From the NCBI RefSeq assembly GCF_963855985.1, contig NC_087118.1:11614501-11678500 (forward strand): a DNA stretch of 64,000 bases, read 5' to 3'. The notes beneath the pieces were generated by a model. That model had not been told where the DNA came from and ran no database searches. It saw only the letters and a program-made list of their open reading frames with translations. The stretch comes from Ostrinia nubilalis. Lineage: Eukaryota; Arthropoda; Insecta; Lepidoptera; Crambidae. The stretch's first letter is position 1. Every line of letters starts with the position of its first letter. Both the position numbers and the translations under genes were made by a program. Positions 52,103 to 62,572 of the stretch are shown piece after piece.

Positions 52103-55100
52103 TGGCCGAAAGCGTCTGCCCAACTTCTTCAGGCCGATTATTTGTCACGGACCGAGAATCCAAACTGCAATTTCTTATTGATACCGGCTCAGACGTTAGC
52201 GTCTACCCACGTTCGCTTATAAAAGGACAACGCCCCAAAACTCAATATGAATTATTCGCAGCGAATGGTACCGTGATATGTACATTTGGCTGGGCACATT
52301 TGAACATTAATTTGGGACTGCGACGCGTATTTAACTGGAGGTTCATAGTAGCAGACGTCACTAAACCTATTATTGGAGTGGATTTTTTATCTTACTATAA
52401 CCTATTGGTGGATTGCAGGAATCAACGCTTGATTGACGGATTAACGAGCCTGTCTGTCGCGCTGCCAGCAAAGGACGCTGCCGAAGTCATTGGATCAATA
52501 AAAGCAGTAGCCGGAGACACAGTATACCATCAACTACTTCGTGAGTTCCCAGACATTACTCGCCCTGCAGGCACGCATAAAGTACCAAAGCACAACACAG
52601 TACATTATATAAAAACGAGTCCAGGCCCACCCGTTTCCAGTCGTCCTCGTAGACTACCACCAGATCGCCTAAGGATTGCTCAGAAAGAGTTCGAAGATAT
52701 GCTTCAGGAAGGTACAGCTCGAAGGTCAGAGAGTCCATGGTCATCGCCGCTGCATTTAGTCCCTAAAAAGGATAATGGATGGAGACCATGCGGAGATTAT
52801 CGAGCACTCAACGCTCGCACCATCCCAGACAAGTACCCCATCAGACATATTCAAGACTTCACTCATCTTATAGCAGGAAGTACAGTATTTTCTAAGCTAG
52901 ATCTAGTAAAAGCTTACAATCAAATTCCTGTATTCAGCGAGGATATCCCGAAAACCGCCATTACAACGCCGTTCGGACTGTTTGAGTTTACATATATGAC
53001 GTTCGGTCTAAGAAATGCTGCTCAAACATTTCAAGGCCTTGACTTCGTATACGGGTACCTGGATGACATCCTGGTGTTTTCTAGCAGCACAGAGCAGCAC
53101 CAGCGCCATCTACGAGAGTTGTTTCAACGACTGACAGACTACGGCATCCTTATCAACTCAGCTAAATGTGAGTTTGGTGTACCTAAGACAACTTTTCTGG
53201 GTCATGAATTATCCGTTGATGGTCTGCGCCCGCTGGAAAGCAAGATTGAAGCTGTATTAAACTACCCTCTACCAAAAACAATAAAAAAGCTGAGACGTTT
53301 CCTCGGGATGTTCAACTTTTACAGAAGGTTCGTACCAATGGCCTCCGCTATACAAGGACCATTGAACAGCGCATTGGCTGGCCCGAAGAAAAAACCATCG
53401 CAAGCTATTGATATGTCAACAGAGATGATAGAAGCCTTCAACTCCTGTAAGTCAGCCCTGTCAAAAGCCGCAATGTTGGCACATCCAAGAATAAACGCTG
53501 AGTTAGCAATACAAACGGATGCATCAGACGTTGCCATAGGAGCAGTACTTCAGCAACGTATCAACGACTCATGGGAACCCCTGGCATTTTTCTCACGTCA
53601 TCTTAAACCGGCACAAAAGAAATACAGTCCCTACGACAGAGAACTCCTGGCAATTTATGACGCAATAAGGCATTTTCGACATATGGTGGAAGCTAGACCG
53701 TTCATCATATTGACAGATCATAAGCCACTAACCTTCGCTTTTTCTACGAGGAGAGATAAATGTTCACCCAGACAATTTCGCTATCTGGATTATATTTCTC
53801 AATTCAGCACTGACATACGATACGTGGCTGGAATTCAAAACGTAGTGGCAGATGCACTTTCAAGAATCGAGTCCATATCGTGCTTAGACTACGATGCTGT
53901 TGCACATCTTCAAGAATCAGATCCTGAACTGCAAGAGCTTCTAGACAAAGGTTCGTCACTAAAATTAGAGAAAATGTCAATACCAAGCTCCAACCGCAAA
54001 CTGTATTGTGACGTATCACAGCCAACAGTGAGACCATATTTGCCAGCGAATTTCAGACGCAAAGTATTTGATGCTTACCACAGACTGAGCCACCCAGGTG
54101 CTAGAGCATCAATAAAACTGATATCACAAAGATTCATTTGGCCTGGGATAAGGCAAGATTGCCGTAAATGGACTAAGGAATGCACAGATTGCCAACGCTG
54201 TAAAACCTTTCGCCATACATCATCTCCTACCTTTTCCTTCTCCACCCCATCACAACGTTTTTCCCATATCCACATGGACATCGTAGGGCCCCTAACTATT
54301 TCATCTGGTTTCAGATACTGCCTCACGGTCATCGATCGCTTTACGCGTTGGCCTGAGGCATTTCCATTGCCAGACATCACCGCTGAGTCATGCGCTCGCA
54401 CCTTCATCGCCGGCTGGGTAGCTCGCTTCGGTTGCCCACATAAGATCACCACAGACAGGGGGAGACAATTTGAGTCAGAGCTCTTCCGCAACATCGCAAA
54501 AATACTAGGCGCTGAACATCGACCAACAACCGCCTATCATCCAAGCTGTAATGGAATGGTCGAACGTCTCCACCGGCAGCTAAAGGCAGCTATCATGTGT
54601 CACAACAACATTAGCTGGTCAGAAATACTACCACTGGTACTTTTGGGCATTCGCAGCGCGTGGAAAGAAGACTTGAAATCTTCAGCAGCAGAGCTAGTAT
54701 ATGGTGAACCATTGCGCTTACCTGGTGAGTTCTTCAATCCTACCAACGATGCCCAGGTCGACTACAGTGACTTCGCAGCACGCCTTCGCCGACACATGAT
54801 GAGTCACAAACCAGAACCTGCAAATTGGCACACAAACAAAACCTTCTACGTACCTAAGGACCTTACAGACACAGATTACGTCTTTCTACGACTGGGACCA
54901 GCCAAGAGGTCACTTCAGCCACCATACACTGGTCCGTACAAAGTCTTAGAACGAGGAAGCAAGACTTTCAAGCTCGAAGTACAAGGTGAGCAGAAAACTG
55001 TATCCATAGACAGGTTAAAACCAGCATACATCACTAGCGACAAGGAAACCAAGACCGGTAACAACCAGACTCCTACCCCTGAAAAGAGAACGAGAAGTGG

Positions 55101-55137
55101 ACGCTTGGTACGCTTTACAAATCACTATCGACCTTAG
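52042..55137 (+). CDS. Gypsy pol: protease, reverse transcriptase, RNase H, integrase
   Basis: A frame of 1031 codons lies in the -1 frame relative to gag, probably reached by frameshifting in the 52042-52102 overlap. Order (residues from 52042): aspartic protease DTGSD at 47-51; reverse transcriptase with YLDD at 339-342; RNase H with D493 in QTDAS; integrase zinc finger H680/H684/C714/C717; catalytic D746, D805, E841 (35-residue spacing); C-terminal domain with GPYKVL. Unusual: between QTFQ and GLDFVY (residues 331/332) some eight to nine residues normal for Gypsy RT are absent, an in-frame deletion close to the active site that may inactivate the enzyme. No env follows. Confidence 0.92.
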   Translation: MCIAVYLHSRAAGKRQRQSLVAESVCPTSSGRLFVTDRESKLQFLIDTGSDVSVYPRSLIKGQRPKTQYELFAANGTVICTFGWAHLNINLGLRRVFNWRFIVADVTKPIIGVDFLSYYNLLVDCRNQRLIDGLTSLSVALPAKDAAEVIGSIKAVAGDTVYHQLLREFPDITRPAGTHKVPKHNTVHYIKTSPGPPVSSRPRRLPPDRLRIAQKEFEDMLQEGTARRSESPWSSPLHLVPKKDNGWRPCGDYRALNARTIPDKYPIRHIQDFTHLIAGSTVFSKLDLVKAYNQIPVFSEDIPKTAITTPFGLFEFTYMTFGLRNAAQTFQGLDFVYGYLDDILVFSSSTEQHQRHLRELFQRLTDYGILINSAKCEFGVPKTTFLGHELSVDGLRPLESKIEAVLNYPLPKTIKKLRRFLGMFNFYRRFVPMASAIQGPLNSALAGPKKKPSQAIDMSTEMIEAFNSCKSALSKAAMLAHPRINAELAIQTDASDVAIGAVLQQRINDSWEPLAFFSRHLKPAQKKYSPYDRELLAIYDAIRHFRHMVEARPFIILTDHKPLTFAFSTRRDKCSPRQFRYLDYISQFSTDIRYVAGIQNVVADALSRIESISCLDYDAVAHLQESDPELQELLDKGSSLKLEKMSIPSSNRKLYCDVSQPTVRPYLPANFRRKVFDAYHRLSHPGARASIKLISQRFIWPGIRQDCRKWTKECTDCQRCKTFRHTSSPTFSFSTPSQRFSHIHMDIVGPLTISSGFRYCLTVIDRFTRWPEAFPLPDITAESCARTFIAGWVARFGCPHKITTDRGRQFESELFRNIAKILGAEHRPTTAYHPSCNGMVERLHRQLKAAIMCHNNISWSEILPLVLLGIRSAWKEDLKSSAAELVYGEPLRLPGEFFNPTNDAQVDYSDFAARLRRHMMSHKPEPANWHTNKTFYVPKDLTDTDYVFLRLGPAKRSLQPPYTGPYKVLERGSKTFKLEVQGEQKTVSIDRLKPAYITSDKETKTGNNQTPTPEKRTRSGRLVRFTNHYRP

Positions 55138-55149
55138 CAAGCAACGGTC

Positions 55150-55164
55150 TCGGCGGGGGAGTAA
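55150..55164 (+). promoter_or_regulatory. polypurine tract
   Basis: GGCGGGGGAGTAA directly precedes the 3' LTR start (TGTAGTG at 55165). The position fits plus-strand priming. Confidence 0.65.
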
Positions 55165-55302
55165 TGTAGTGACCACATGAAAACATAGCTCACTTTTCTG
55201 CAGTCGGTTAAAATCCGAACTTCAAACCTCGACTGTATGCGTTGCCCGTTGTACACAATGGAATGCGCTCGGCCGCGCGCCGGGAGCCCGCCGCGTCTGC
55301 GC

Positions 55303-57364
55303 CAGTGTTGTTCTTGATACGGCAATTGCCGTAATATACGGCATTCAGGCATCTTAGGCACCATAAATACGGTATACGGCAGGACTTTGATTACCGTATC
55401 AAAATATACGGCAATTGAGTAAAGTAGAGTTTTATGAGTTTTTCATGAGTTTTAGTAAACAAAAAATAAATATTTCGTCTAATGAAACGCAAAAACTTGT
55501 AAACCATAGATAAAGTAGAAGCGCAACGAAAAGAAACGCCAAAAATGCAACCTTATCTCCGAGATTTTAATGTCTAAAATCGTTATTATTCCTCATTTTG
55601 GTAGATTCTTCACTTTTATTCGGGTAGGTTCTTGGACTAAATTATTCAAAACCTTAAAAAGTGAAGAATAAAATAAGTAAGTTTAAAAGTAGTATACGCA
55701 TAGTACATAATACATCACTTGTATTTTTAAAATTTAAACCTTCCAAATAAACATTTTATACAATACGGCAATTTTCTTAGTTTTCCTTAAAAATCCGGCA
55801 ATTTTAGAATTAGAATACGGCAACCCTAAATTTTTCAGGAACGACCACAGATATGGATAGATGCAGCATGTGTCAAAAATTGTATGAAGCCGAGCGTGCC
55901 ACTTTTTAAACGTCATTAGTGTCATTTTACCGAATTTTAGTGATTGCCGCAACGTAAAAGTAATCGTATCATCGTACTGCATTTGCAAAGTCATCGAATG
56001 ATATCGTGTGACTCGATACGAAAATTAATTAATTCCGATAAAACTGATAATTTGTTAAATACAAAACCAAAAACATCTTTATTTGCCTTTTTAAAATAAA
56101 TTAATTGTTACAAATCGTCAAATCTCGTTATTTTTTTTACCCTACCAGCGTTTTAAGCATAAAGGACATCATCCACGTTTCATATATTTTTGGTCCAAAA
56201 TCAAAAGTGCCGGCCAACAAAAAAAAGTGCTGTATTCTGACAAAATACGTCTGCCTTAGCATTTGTTACTATGGCACCAAAGCCGTAGCTCCACTGTGCG
56301 TCGAGTATTTGAGATCTAAATGTCATCGACTATTCATACATTTTTTGTTCAAAATCAAAAGTGTCGGCCAATAAAAAAAAAAGTGCTGTATTCAGACAGA
56401 ATACGTCCGCCTTAGCATTTGTTACTATGGCACCAAAGCTGTAGCACCACTATGCGTCGAGTATTTGAGATCTAAAATTCATCGACGATTCATACATTTT
56501 TTGTTCAAAATCAAAAGTGTCGGCCAATAAAAAAAAGTGCTGTCTTCTGACAGAATACGTCCGCCTTAGCATTTGTTACTATGGCACCAAAGCTGTAGCA
56601 CCACTGTGCGTCGAGTATTTGAGATCTAAAATTCATCGACGATTCATACATTTTTTGTTCAAAATCAAAAATGTCGGCCAATAAAAAAAAAAGTGCTGTA
56701 TTCTGACAGAATACGTCCGCCTTAGCATTTGTTACTATGACACCAAAGCTGTAGCACCACTGTGCGTCTTGTATTTGAGATCAAAGTCAGTCGTTTCATA
56801 TATTTTTAGAACTCAAATACTACGATGCACAGTGGTGCTACAGCTTTGGTCCCATAGTAATAAATGCTAAGGCGGACGTATTCTATCAGAATACAGCACT
56901 TTTATTTTTTGGCCGGCACTTTTGATTTTGGACCAAAATGGATGATGTCCTTTGTCAAGTGCATGAATACATGGATCAGTGTGTGTCTTATTGTTATGAG
57001 TAAGTACGGTTCCTTGAGATCGGTATGAGTGCACCACATACAGGGACCATGGTTTTAACTCTTAAGAGTACATCGCAGGATATGTATTAAAAACAATGCT
57101 ACTTTATACTTCTTCTACTGCTACTTTATTCTAATTAATTATTTGTTACTTGTGCTGTTAATTACAATTCTCAATCCGTAAATAATTTCTTCTTTCTACC
57201 GTGTTCGTACTACTGTCCTCGTAAAATCATCGTAACCGATTGTTGTAATCGGATTACATGAACATCACTCGACCATGTATGTCCATTTGGACATATCGGA
57301 ATGGCACGCTTTGACGATCAACTTGCTGTATCTACTCTAATCCATATCTGTGGGAACGACACTG
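55303..57364. mobile_element. hAT-type non-autonomous element (2062 bp) in the 3' LTR
   Basis: Perfect 8-bp duplication GTCTGCGC at 55295-55302 and 57365-57372. The ends CAGTGTTGTTC and GAACGACACTG pair with one mismatch. These are hAT hallmarks. Motifs such as ATACGGCAA recur at the left (55320-55420, 55760-55830). No transposase frame. The middle contains the tandem/inverted array at 56150-56960. Confidence 0.9.
56150..56960. repeat. about 155-bp tandem repeat, four copies, with an inverted terminal copy
   Basis: Units with GTTACTATGGCACCAAAGC begin near 56265, 56421, 56575 and 56731 (periods 154-156 bp). At 56815-56960 a segment is the reverse complement of the first unit and its left flank (TGGACCAAAA, GGCCGGCACTTTTGAT), so the block as a whole is a fold-back with an expanded left arm. 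Confidence 0.85.
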
Positions 57365-57648
57365 GTCTGCGCATCGGCAAAATCAGTGCGAAGCTAGTTG
57401 CGACGGCGAATGCACGCTCGATTCCTCTCAGCGCTTAACGCTCGATACACCCGCGATCTTTTATTATTGTAATAATTTCGGATATATTCCAAATACCGCG
57501 ATTACCTATCACGGCAAATATCAGTGACTTTATAGTGTGTCTATTTAGTGGTTTTAGTATAAACAAACATTGTAGACAGTGAAATAAACTTTATAGCAAA
57601 GTAACGGACATTTTCAATTCAATTCCTGTCAGTTAGGACTTTGCTAAA

Positions 57649-57689
57649 ACTTCATTAAATGATAAAGCGGATATACAGGAAACAAAAGA
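57649..57689 (-). pseudogene. small remnant of the base LINE right of the Gypsy element
   Basis: After the ACTT duplication, about 37 bases on the minus strand continue the frame of the LINE at 47823 without a stop (ISALSFNE joins VYSNDNAFNE). The rest of the 5' part is cut off by the MITE half at 57690. Confidence 0.6.
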
Positions 57690-57905
57690 CAATGCCGGAA
57701 ATTGGCGTCTTTTTTTTTTTCGCGCGGTCATCGACCAAACTTTGTTTTTTGATTACAAAATAGTGTAATAAACCAAACTTACTATGACATGTATACCTCT
57801 AAACTCAGTCTGAACTGAGTTACAAGCATTAGAAGTTTGATGATTTTCATACTAGATTTGCTTTTTGCGCGCAAATTTTTGTAAGAAATTGCAACAAAAT
57901 TCTTC
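57690..57905 (+). mobile_element. half copy of the palindromic MITE of units A and B
   Basis: CAATGCCGGAAATTGGCGTC followed by a T run and one arm similar to 15645-15840. Similarity ends near 57905; the second arm is missing. Confidence 0.8.
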
Positions 57906-58854
57906 CGCTTTGATGATTCTTTCACCAAATGATGGAAAATTTTATGGTCTAAAAAATTGTTGTTCATTTTTTTTCACAAATCATGTATTACGTGTCATAC
58001 ATTCAAAATACCCTGTAATTTCCACACGCGGGCCGCTCGAATGCGGGAGCTCAGTCTTTCACTAGCGTTCGCACGGGGAGGCTGTGTCGCATTTCGGCCG
58101 GCTCCGCTCCTTTGTTTTTCTATAAAGAATTTATAGCGCAGATGGTACACTCGGTACTCAAAGTAGTTCGGCGGCTGAATCAGTGATCTGAGTACGTCAT
58201 TTTAAATAAGTATAGGCATTATAGAATTTTTAAAATAATTTAAATAGGTACATAGGTACACAAGATGCTAATTATCTATTTTTCTAGATTTTTATGTCTG
58301 ATTATTTATCTATTTATTCTAGATTAATATAAACTTCGAGACGAGATATATTTTTTTCTTATGTAGGTATTAGTAGGTAATAATAATAAAACAACGCACT
58401 TAGGTCAAGGAAATCACAAGACAACAAAAAATACCTACAAAGGATTATTTAAATTCTGTAATTAGCAAAAACGTATTTTATCAATTTCTTGGAAACAATC
58501 ACATCACTTTTGTGCATTTTGCGTTTCGATATATATTGTTATTGCGGTAATTTACAAGGTACCCCGTTGGTCCATTGGTTTTGTAGGTATGAGTTTTTTT
58601 ATCTCATTGGTCCCCACAAAAAATCGGAATTATTCCTAGGGAATTTTCGATTCATCTAGCTCAATCGTCTCGTCGCGAATAAGGTTAGGTAAATTAAATT
58701 GATACCACCTATTTTGATCCCTGATAATAATACAAAATATACAGGAGTTTGGTAGAACGTCAGACAAACTTCGTAAGTAAGGTCATTTTGAATACAAGTT
58801 CGCCCATTTGACCCTAAATGAGCTACTTTTTTTATTGATATTTATGATTTATTT
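57906..58854. other. no recognised gene
   Basis: AT-rich apart from a GC-rich patch at 58025-58110. No long frame, RNA gene or repeat that I can name. Confidence 0.5.
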
Positions 58855-58990
58855 ATTTTTTCAAGGCTTCTTCAAGGCGAGAGTGAATAGGCACTTACAG
58901 GGCAGATATGCACCATCCTAGACTGCATCCCACTTAACATCAGGTGCGATTGTGGTCAAATACCTGCCTTGTTATGCATAAAAAAAAAAT
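58855..58990 (+). repeat. LINE 3'-end fragment with A-rich tail
   Basis: The translated sequence resembles the C-terminal end of a lepidopteran LINE ORF2 (FKARVNRHLQGRYAPS), followed by CCCACTTAACATCAGGTGCG and an A9 tail at about 58981. 5' truncated, as usual for LINE insertions. Confidence 0.65.
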
Positions 58991-59909
58991 TCCGAAATTT
59001 GATCTAAAACTGCTTCTTTTTTTTCTCGCGTGTTTTCAACCGATTTTTTTATTTGGTATGAACATCCAATATGTCTTTAGTCTAATAAAAACATTTTATA
59101 TCCAGACAATGATTGGATAGCTAATTACGAGCCGCCAAAGTCAGCCATCTTTTCTGATATACTGCTTTTCATTGCTTTTTTATGTGATTTATTTCAAAAT
59201 CAAATCAAAAATAATAACCGCATAGAAAAAAAGGATTTTTTTGTCTGCGGCTTGATTTTTCGGCTGCCGTGATCACAAGCAGACTGGCAGCTGGCGGAAT
59301 CGTCCGTTCGGGTGGGCTTAAATATTTTAAACTACCCTCATATTGTCATTATTACACTATAGTGACGTTACCTCGACACACAGTATTCGTATTCGTACTT
59401 GACATGTAACTCATATAAAAATGTCGCTCAATCCGTGTTTATCTATTTTAGTTGAAATAGAACGCTAAACGAAAATCTTACCTATCAGGATTATAATAGC
59501 GAAATGTATGTATAAAAAAATTCCTCGATTTTATCAAAAAATAATAACAGAGAAAGTAAAGTCAAAAATTGTATTCAATGATCAAAAATATTTTATTCAA
59601 TGTTGAACAATATTTTGAATACTTGCACAGACAGACATTTACATTTAGGTAGATAATCGTACACACACTTAAAACTGTTTAGAAGCTCACTTAGACACAC
59701 GAATATCGTCAGCCTAACTTTCAAACTGCTTATGTCCCTTTGAGCAAACTTTACAGGAGGAAATAATTGTTTATTTTTCATAGTTATGGTACTAATTGAA
59801 GTATAATGATGTACTAATTGAAATCATTATATTTCAATAATTTAATTTTGTTTTAGTTTGAAAATTATGCTGACGAGAATTATTAGTATTCTGTATAAAT
59901 TATGTTTTT
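58991..59909. other. no recognised gene
   Basis: AT-rich sequence. A 62-codon minus-strand frame (59593-59781) is unsupported. Confidence 0.5.
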
Positions 59910-60984
59910 AGGGTTCCGTACCTCATAAGGAAAAAACGGAACCCTTATAGGATCACTTTGTTGTCCGTCCGTCCGTCTGTCAAGACCCTTTATCTCAAGA
60001 ACGCGTGAACGTATCAAGCTGAAATTCACATGAAATACTCAGGTCTATTGTCCCTTTAAGCTGTGAAAATATCAAACTTCTAAGCCAAGCCAATCAAAAG
60101 ATACAGCCGATTATGTCGATATTTTCAACAAATTTTCGACACTCGCAAAGGAATCAAAACCTACAGGATACTTCCCGTAAACTCAGAATCTTGAAATTTG
60201 GCATAAAACATTGTCATATAATGCAAATATAGGAAAAATTGCGAAAATTACAATTTTTTAGTTATATAATATAATAAAAATATTTTAATAAAATGAAACT
60301 TACTACCTTATTTCTCACGAACGAATAAAGGTATCAAATTGAAATTTATACCAAATACCTAGATCTATTGTCCCTTTAAGAAGTAAAAAAATCAAACTTC
60401 TAAGTTAACGCGATCAAAAGATACAGCAGTTTATACCGACACCTTAGACGAATTTCCGTCACACGCTAGGGAATCAAAACCTACAAGGTACTTCCTGTGA
60501 ACTCAGAATCTTGAAACTCGGCACGAAGCAACGTTATATAGTACAGATAAAGGAAAAATTGCGAAAATGATAAATTTGAAGTTATATAAAATTTAAAATA
60601 TTATTTTTGCTTACATGACATAAAATATTTTTTTAATAATTATAAACTTACTACCTACCCTTTTTCACATGAACGCGTAGAGATATTAAAGTTGAAATTC
60701 ATATCAAACACTTCTTAAATCTAATTGCCTCTAAACTGTGAGAAATTCTAAATCAACGCAAAAATTCAAAACGCTGAGGTAGGTACCTACCTATAATGCA
60801 AATATAGGAAAAATAAATAAATAAAAAATAATCATACCGCATATTTTGAAATTCGCCACTACTCGCAACGGAATCAAGTAAGTAATTTGATTTAATACGT
60901 CATAAATTGTAAACCGCTACGTTTGTACGGCGGAACCCTCGGTGTGCGAGCCCGACTCGCACTTGGCCGGTTTTTTTTTTTTTA
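59910..60984 (+). repeat. left arm of a >1-kb inverted repeat (GGGTTCCG element)
   Basis: Starts GGGTTCCGTACCTCATAAGG and ends CCCGACTCGCACTTGGCCGG plus a T run. These ends belong to a dispersed element that I recognise as common in Lepidoptera. The arm contains about three diverged units of about 310 bp (each with TATTGTCCCTTTAAG-like sequence and AATCAAAACCTACA). The reverse complement is at 61201-62456. Confidence 0.85.
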
Positions 60985-61200
60985 ATTCTGTTTTGAAACA
61001 CAAAATAAGCATCGCAATGTTTTTCGATCTGCGTAAATTAAAATCTAGTCAACATTCCAGTAGGCAGTTATGTTAAAATTGGCAGCGCTTCGCATCTGTA
61101 TTCTGAGCGCTCTTTGATATCGGGCAGAAGCGCGGGCGCGCGGCGGGAGGCGCGTTGTCTCGCTCTAATGCTCAAGGTCGTTCGGCCATGTAATCGCCTT

Positions 61201-62456
61201 AAAAAAAAACCGGCCAAATGCGAGTCGGACTCGCACACCGAGGGTTCCGCCGTACAAACGTAGCGGTTTACAATTTATGACGTATTAAATCAAATTACTT
61301 ACTAGATATCGTTCAAACCAATTGCATGGTAATGCGTAATGCACATCATATATTTTTTTTAGTTTTAATATTATCTTATTTTGGAACTTACAGAGAGGGG
61401 ACACATTTTAATACTTTGGAAGTGACTCTCGCGCAAACCGTTCAGTTTAGAACAATCATAGTTATGGTAATTTCGTGAGAGTCAACATAGTTAATATTTT
61501 TTTATTTTATAATATAACTAAAATAGTAGGCCAGTACCTTGTAAAAGTTATTTATTTACAACATTTTATAGTCATCTTTTTAGAGCGTTTTGAATTTTTG
61601 CGTTGATTTAGAATTTTTCACAGTTTACAGGCAATTAGATTTAAGAAGTGTTTGATATGAATTTCAACTTTAATATCTCTACGCGTTCATGTGAAAAAGG
61701 GTAGGTAGTAAGTTTATAATTATTAAAAAAAATATTTTATGTCATGTAAGCAAAAATAATATTTTAATATTTTATGTAACTTCAAATTTATCATTTTCGC
61801 AATTTTTCCTTTATCTGTACTATATAACGTTGCTTCGTGCCGAATTTCAAGATTCTGAGTTCACGGGAAGTACCTTGTAGGTTTTGATTCCCTAGCGTGT
61901 GACGGAAATTCGTCTAAGGTGTCGGTATAAACTGCTGTATCTTTTGATCGCGTTAACTCAGAAGTTTGATTTTTTCACTGCTTAAAGGGACAATAGATCT
62001 AGGTATTTGGTATAAATTTCAATTTGATACCTTTATTCGTTCGTGAGAAATGAGGTAGTAAGTTTCATTTTATTAAAATATTTTTATTATATTATAATAA
62101 CTAAAAAAATGTGATTTTCGCAATTTTTCCTATATTTGCATTATATGACAATGCTTCATACCAAATTTCAAGATTCTGAGTTTACGGGAAGTATCCTGTA
62201 GGTTTTGATTCCTTTGCGAGTGTCGAAAATTTGTTGAAAATATCGACATAATCGGCTGTATCTTTTTATTGGCTTGGCTTAGAAGTTTGATATTTTCACA
62301 GCTTAAAGGGACAATAGACTTGAGTATTTCATGTGAATTTCAGCTTGATACGTCCACGCGTTCTTGAGATAAAGGGTCTTGACAGACAGACAGACGGACA
62401 ACAAAGTGATCCTATAAGGGTTCCGTTTTTTCCTTTTGAGGTACGGAACCCTAAAA
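61201..62456 (-). repeat. right arm of the >1-kb inverted repeat
   Basis: Reverse complement of 59910-60984, with an extra segment of roughly 230 bp at about 61311-61560 (containing GAAGTGACTCTCGCGCAAAC) absent from the left arm. The arms are separated by about 216 bp with a GC-rich patch (61125-61165). The two frames near 62330-62700 cross the arm end and are not credible genes. Confidence 0.85.
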
Positions 62457-62572
62457 ATGCAATGTCTAACACCTTCAGCTGTATTGATGCGACTGTCGTA
62501 GGGCCGGCAGAGGCGCGTACGCAGGGGGTGTGGCTTACCCTCGATGAAACATTTCTATTGGCGCTTAGTTTA

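Larger units (their letters stand above)
47828..57648 (+). mobile_element. Ty3/Gypsy retrotransposon (CsRn1/Kabuki-like), both LTRs interrupted
   Basis: LTRs start TGTAGTGACC and end TTTGCTAAA. Target duplication ACTT at 47824-47827 and 57649-57652. After subtracting insertions the LTRs are 419 and 414 bp, differing mainly by one 5-base indel (GTGGC, near 50992). The internal region 51209-55164 has a primer binding site, gag, pol and a purine-rich tract, and no env. Its own length is about 4.8 kb; the rest is two later insertions (47918-50872, 55303-57364). It is inserted in the minus-strand LINE; excising it rejoins that LINE in frame. Confidence 0.9.
55165..57648 (+). repeat. 3' LTR of the Gypsy element, split by a hAT-type element
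   Basis: 138 bp at 55165-55302 plus 276 bp at 57373-57648 align with the 5' LTR. The break carries the 8-bp duplication GTCTGCGC. Confidence 0.9.
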
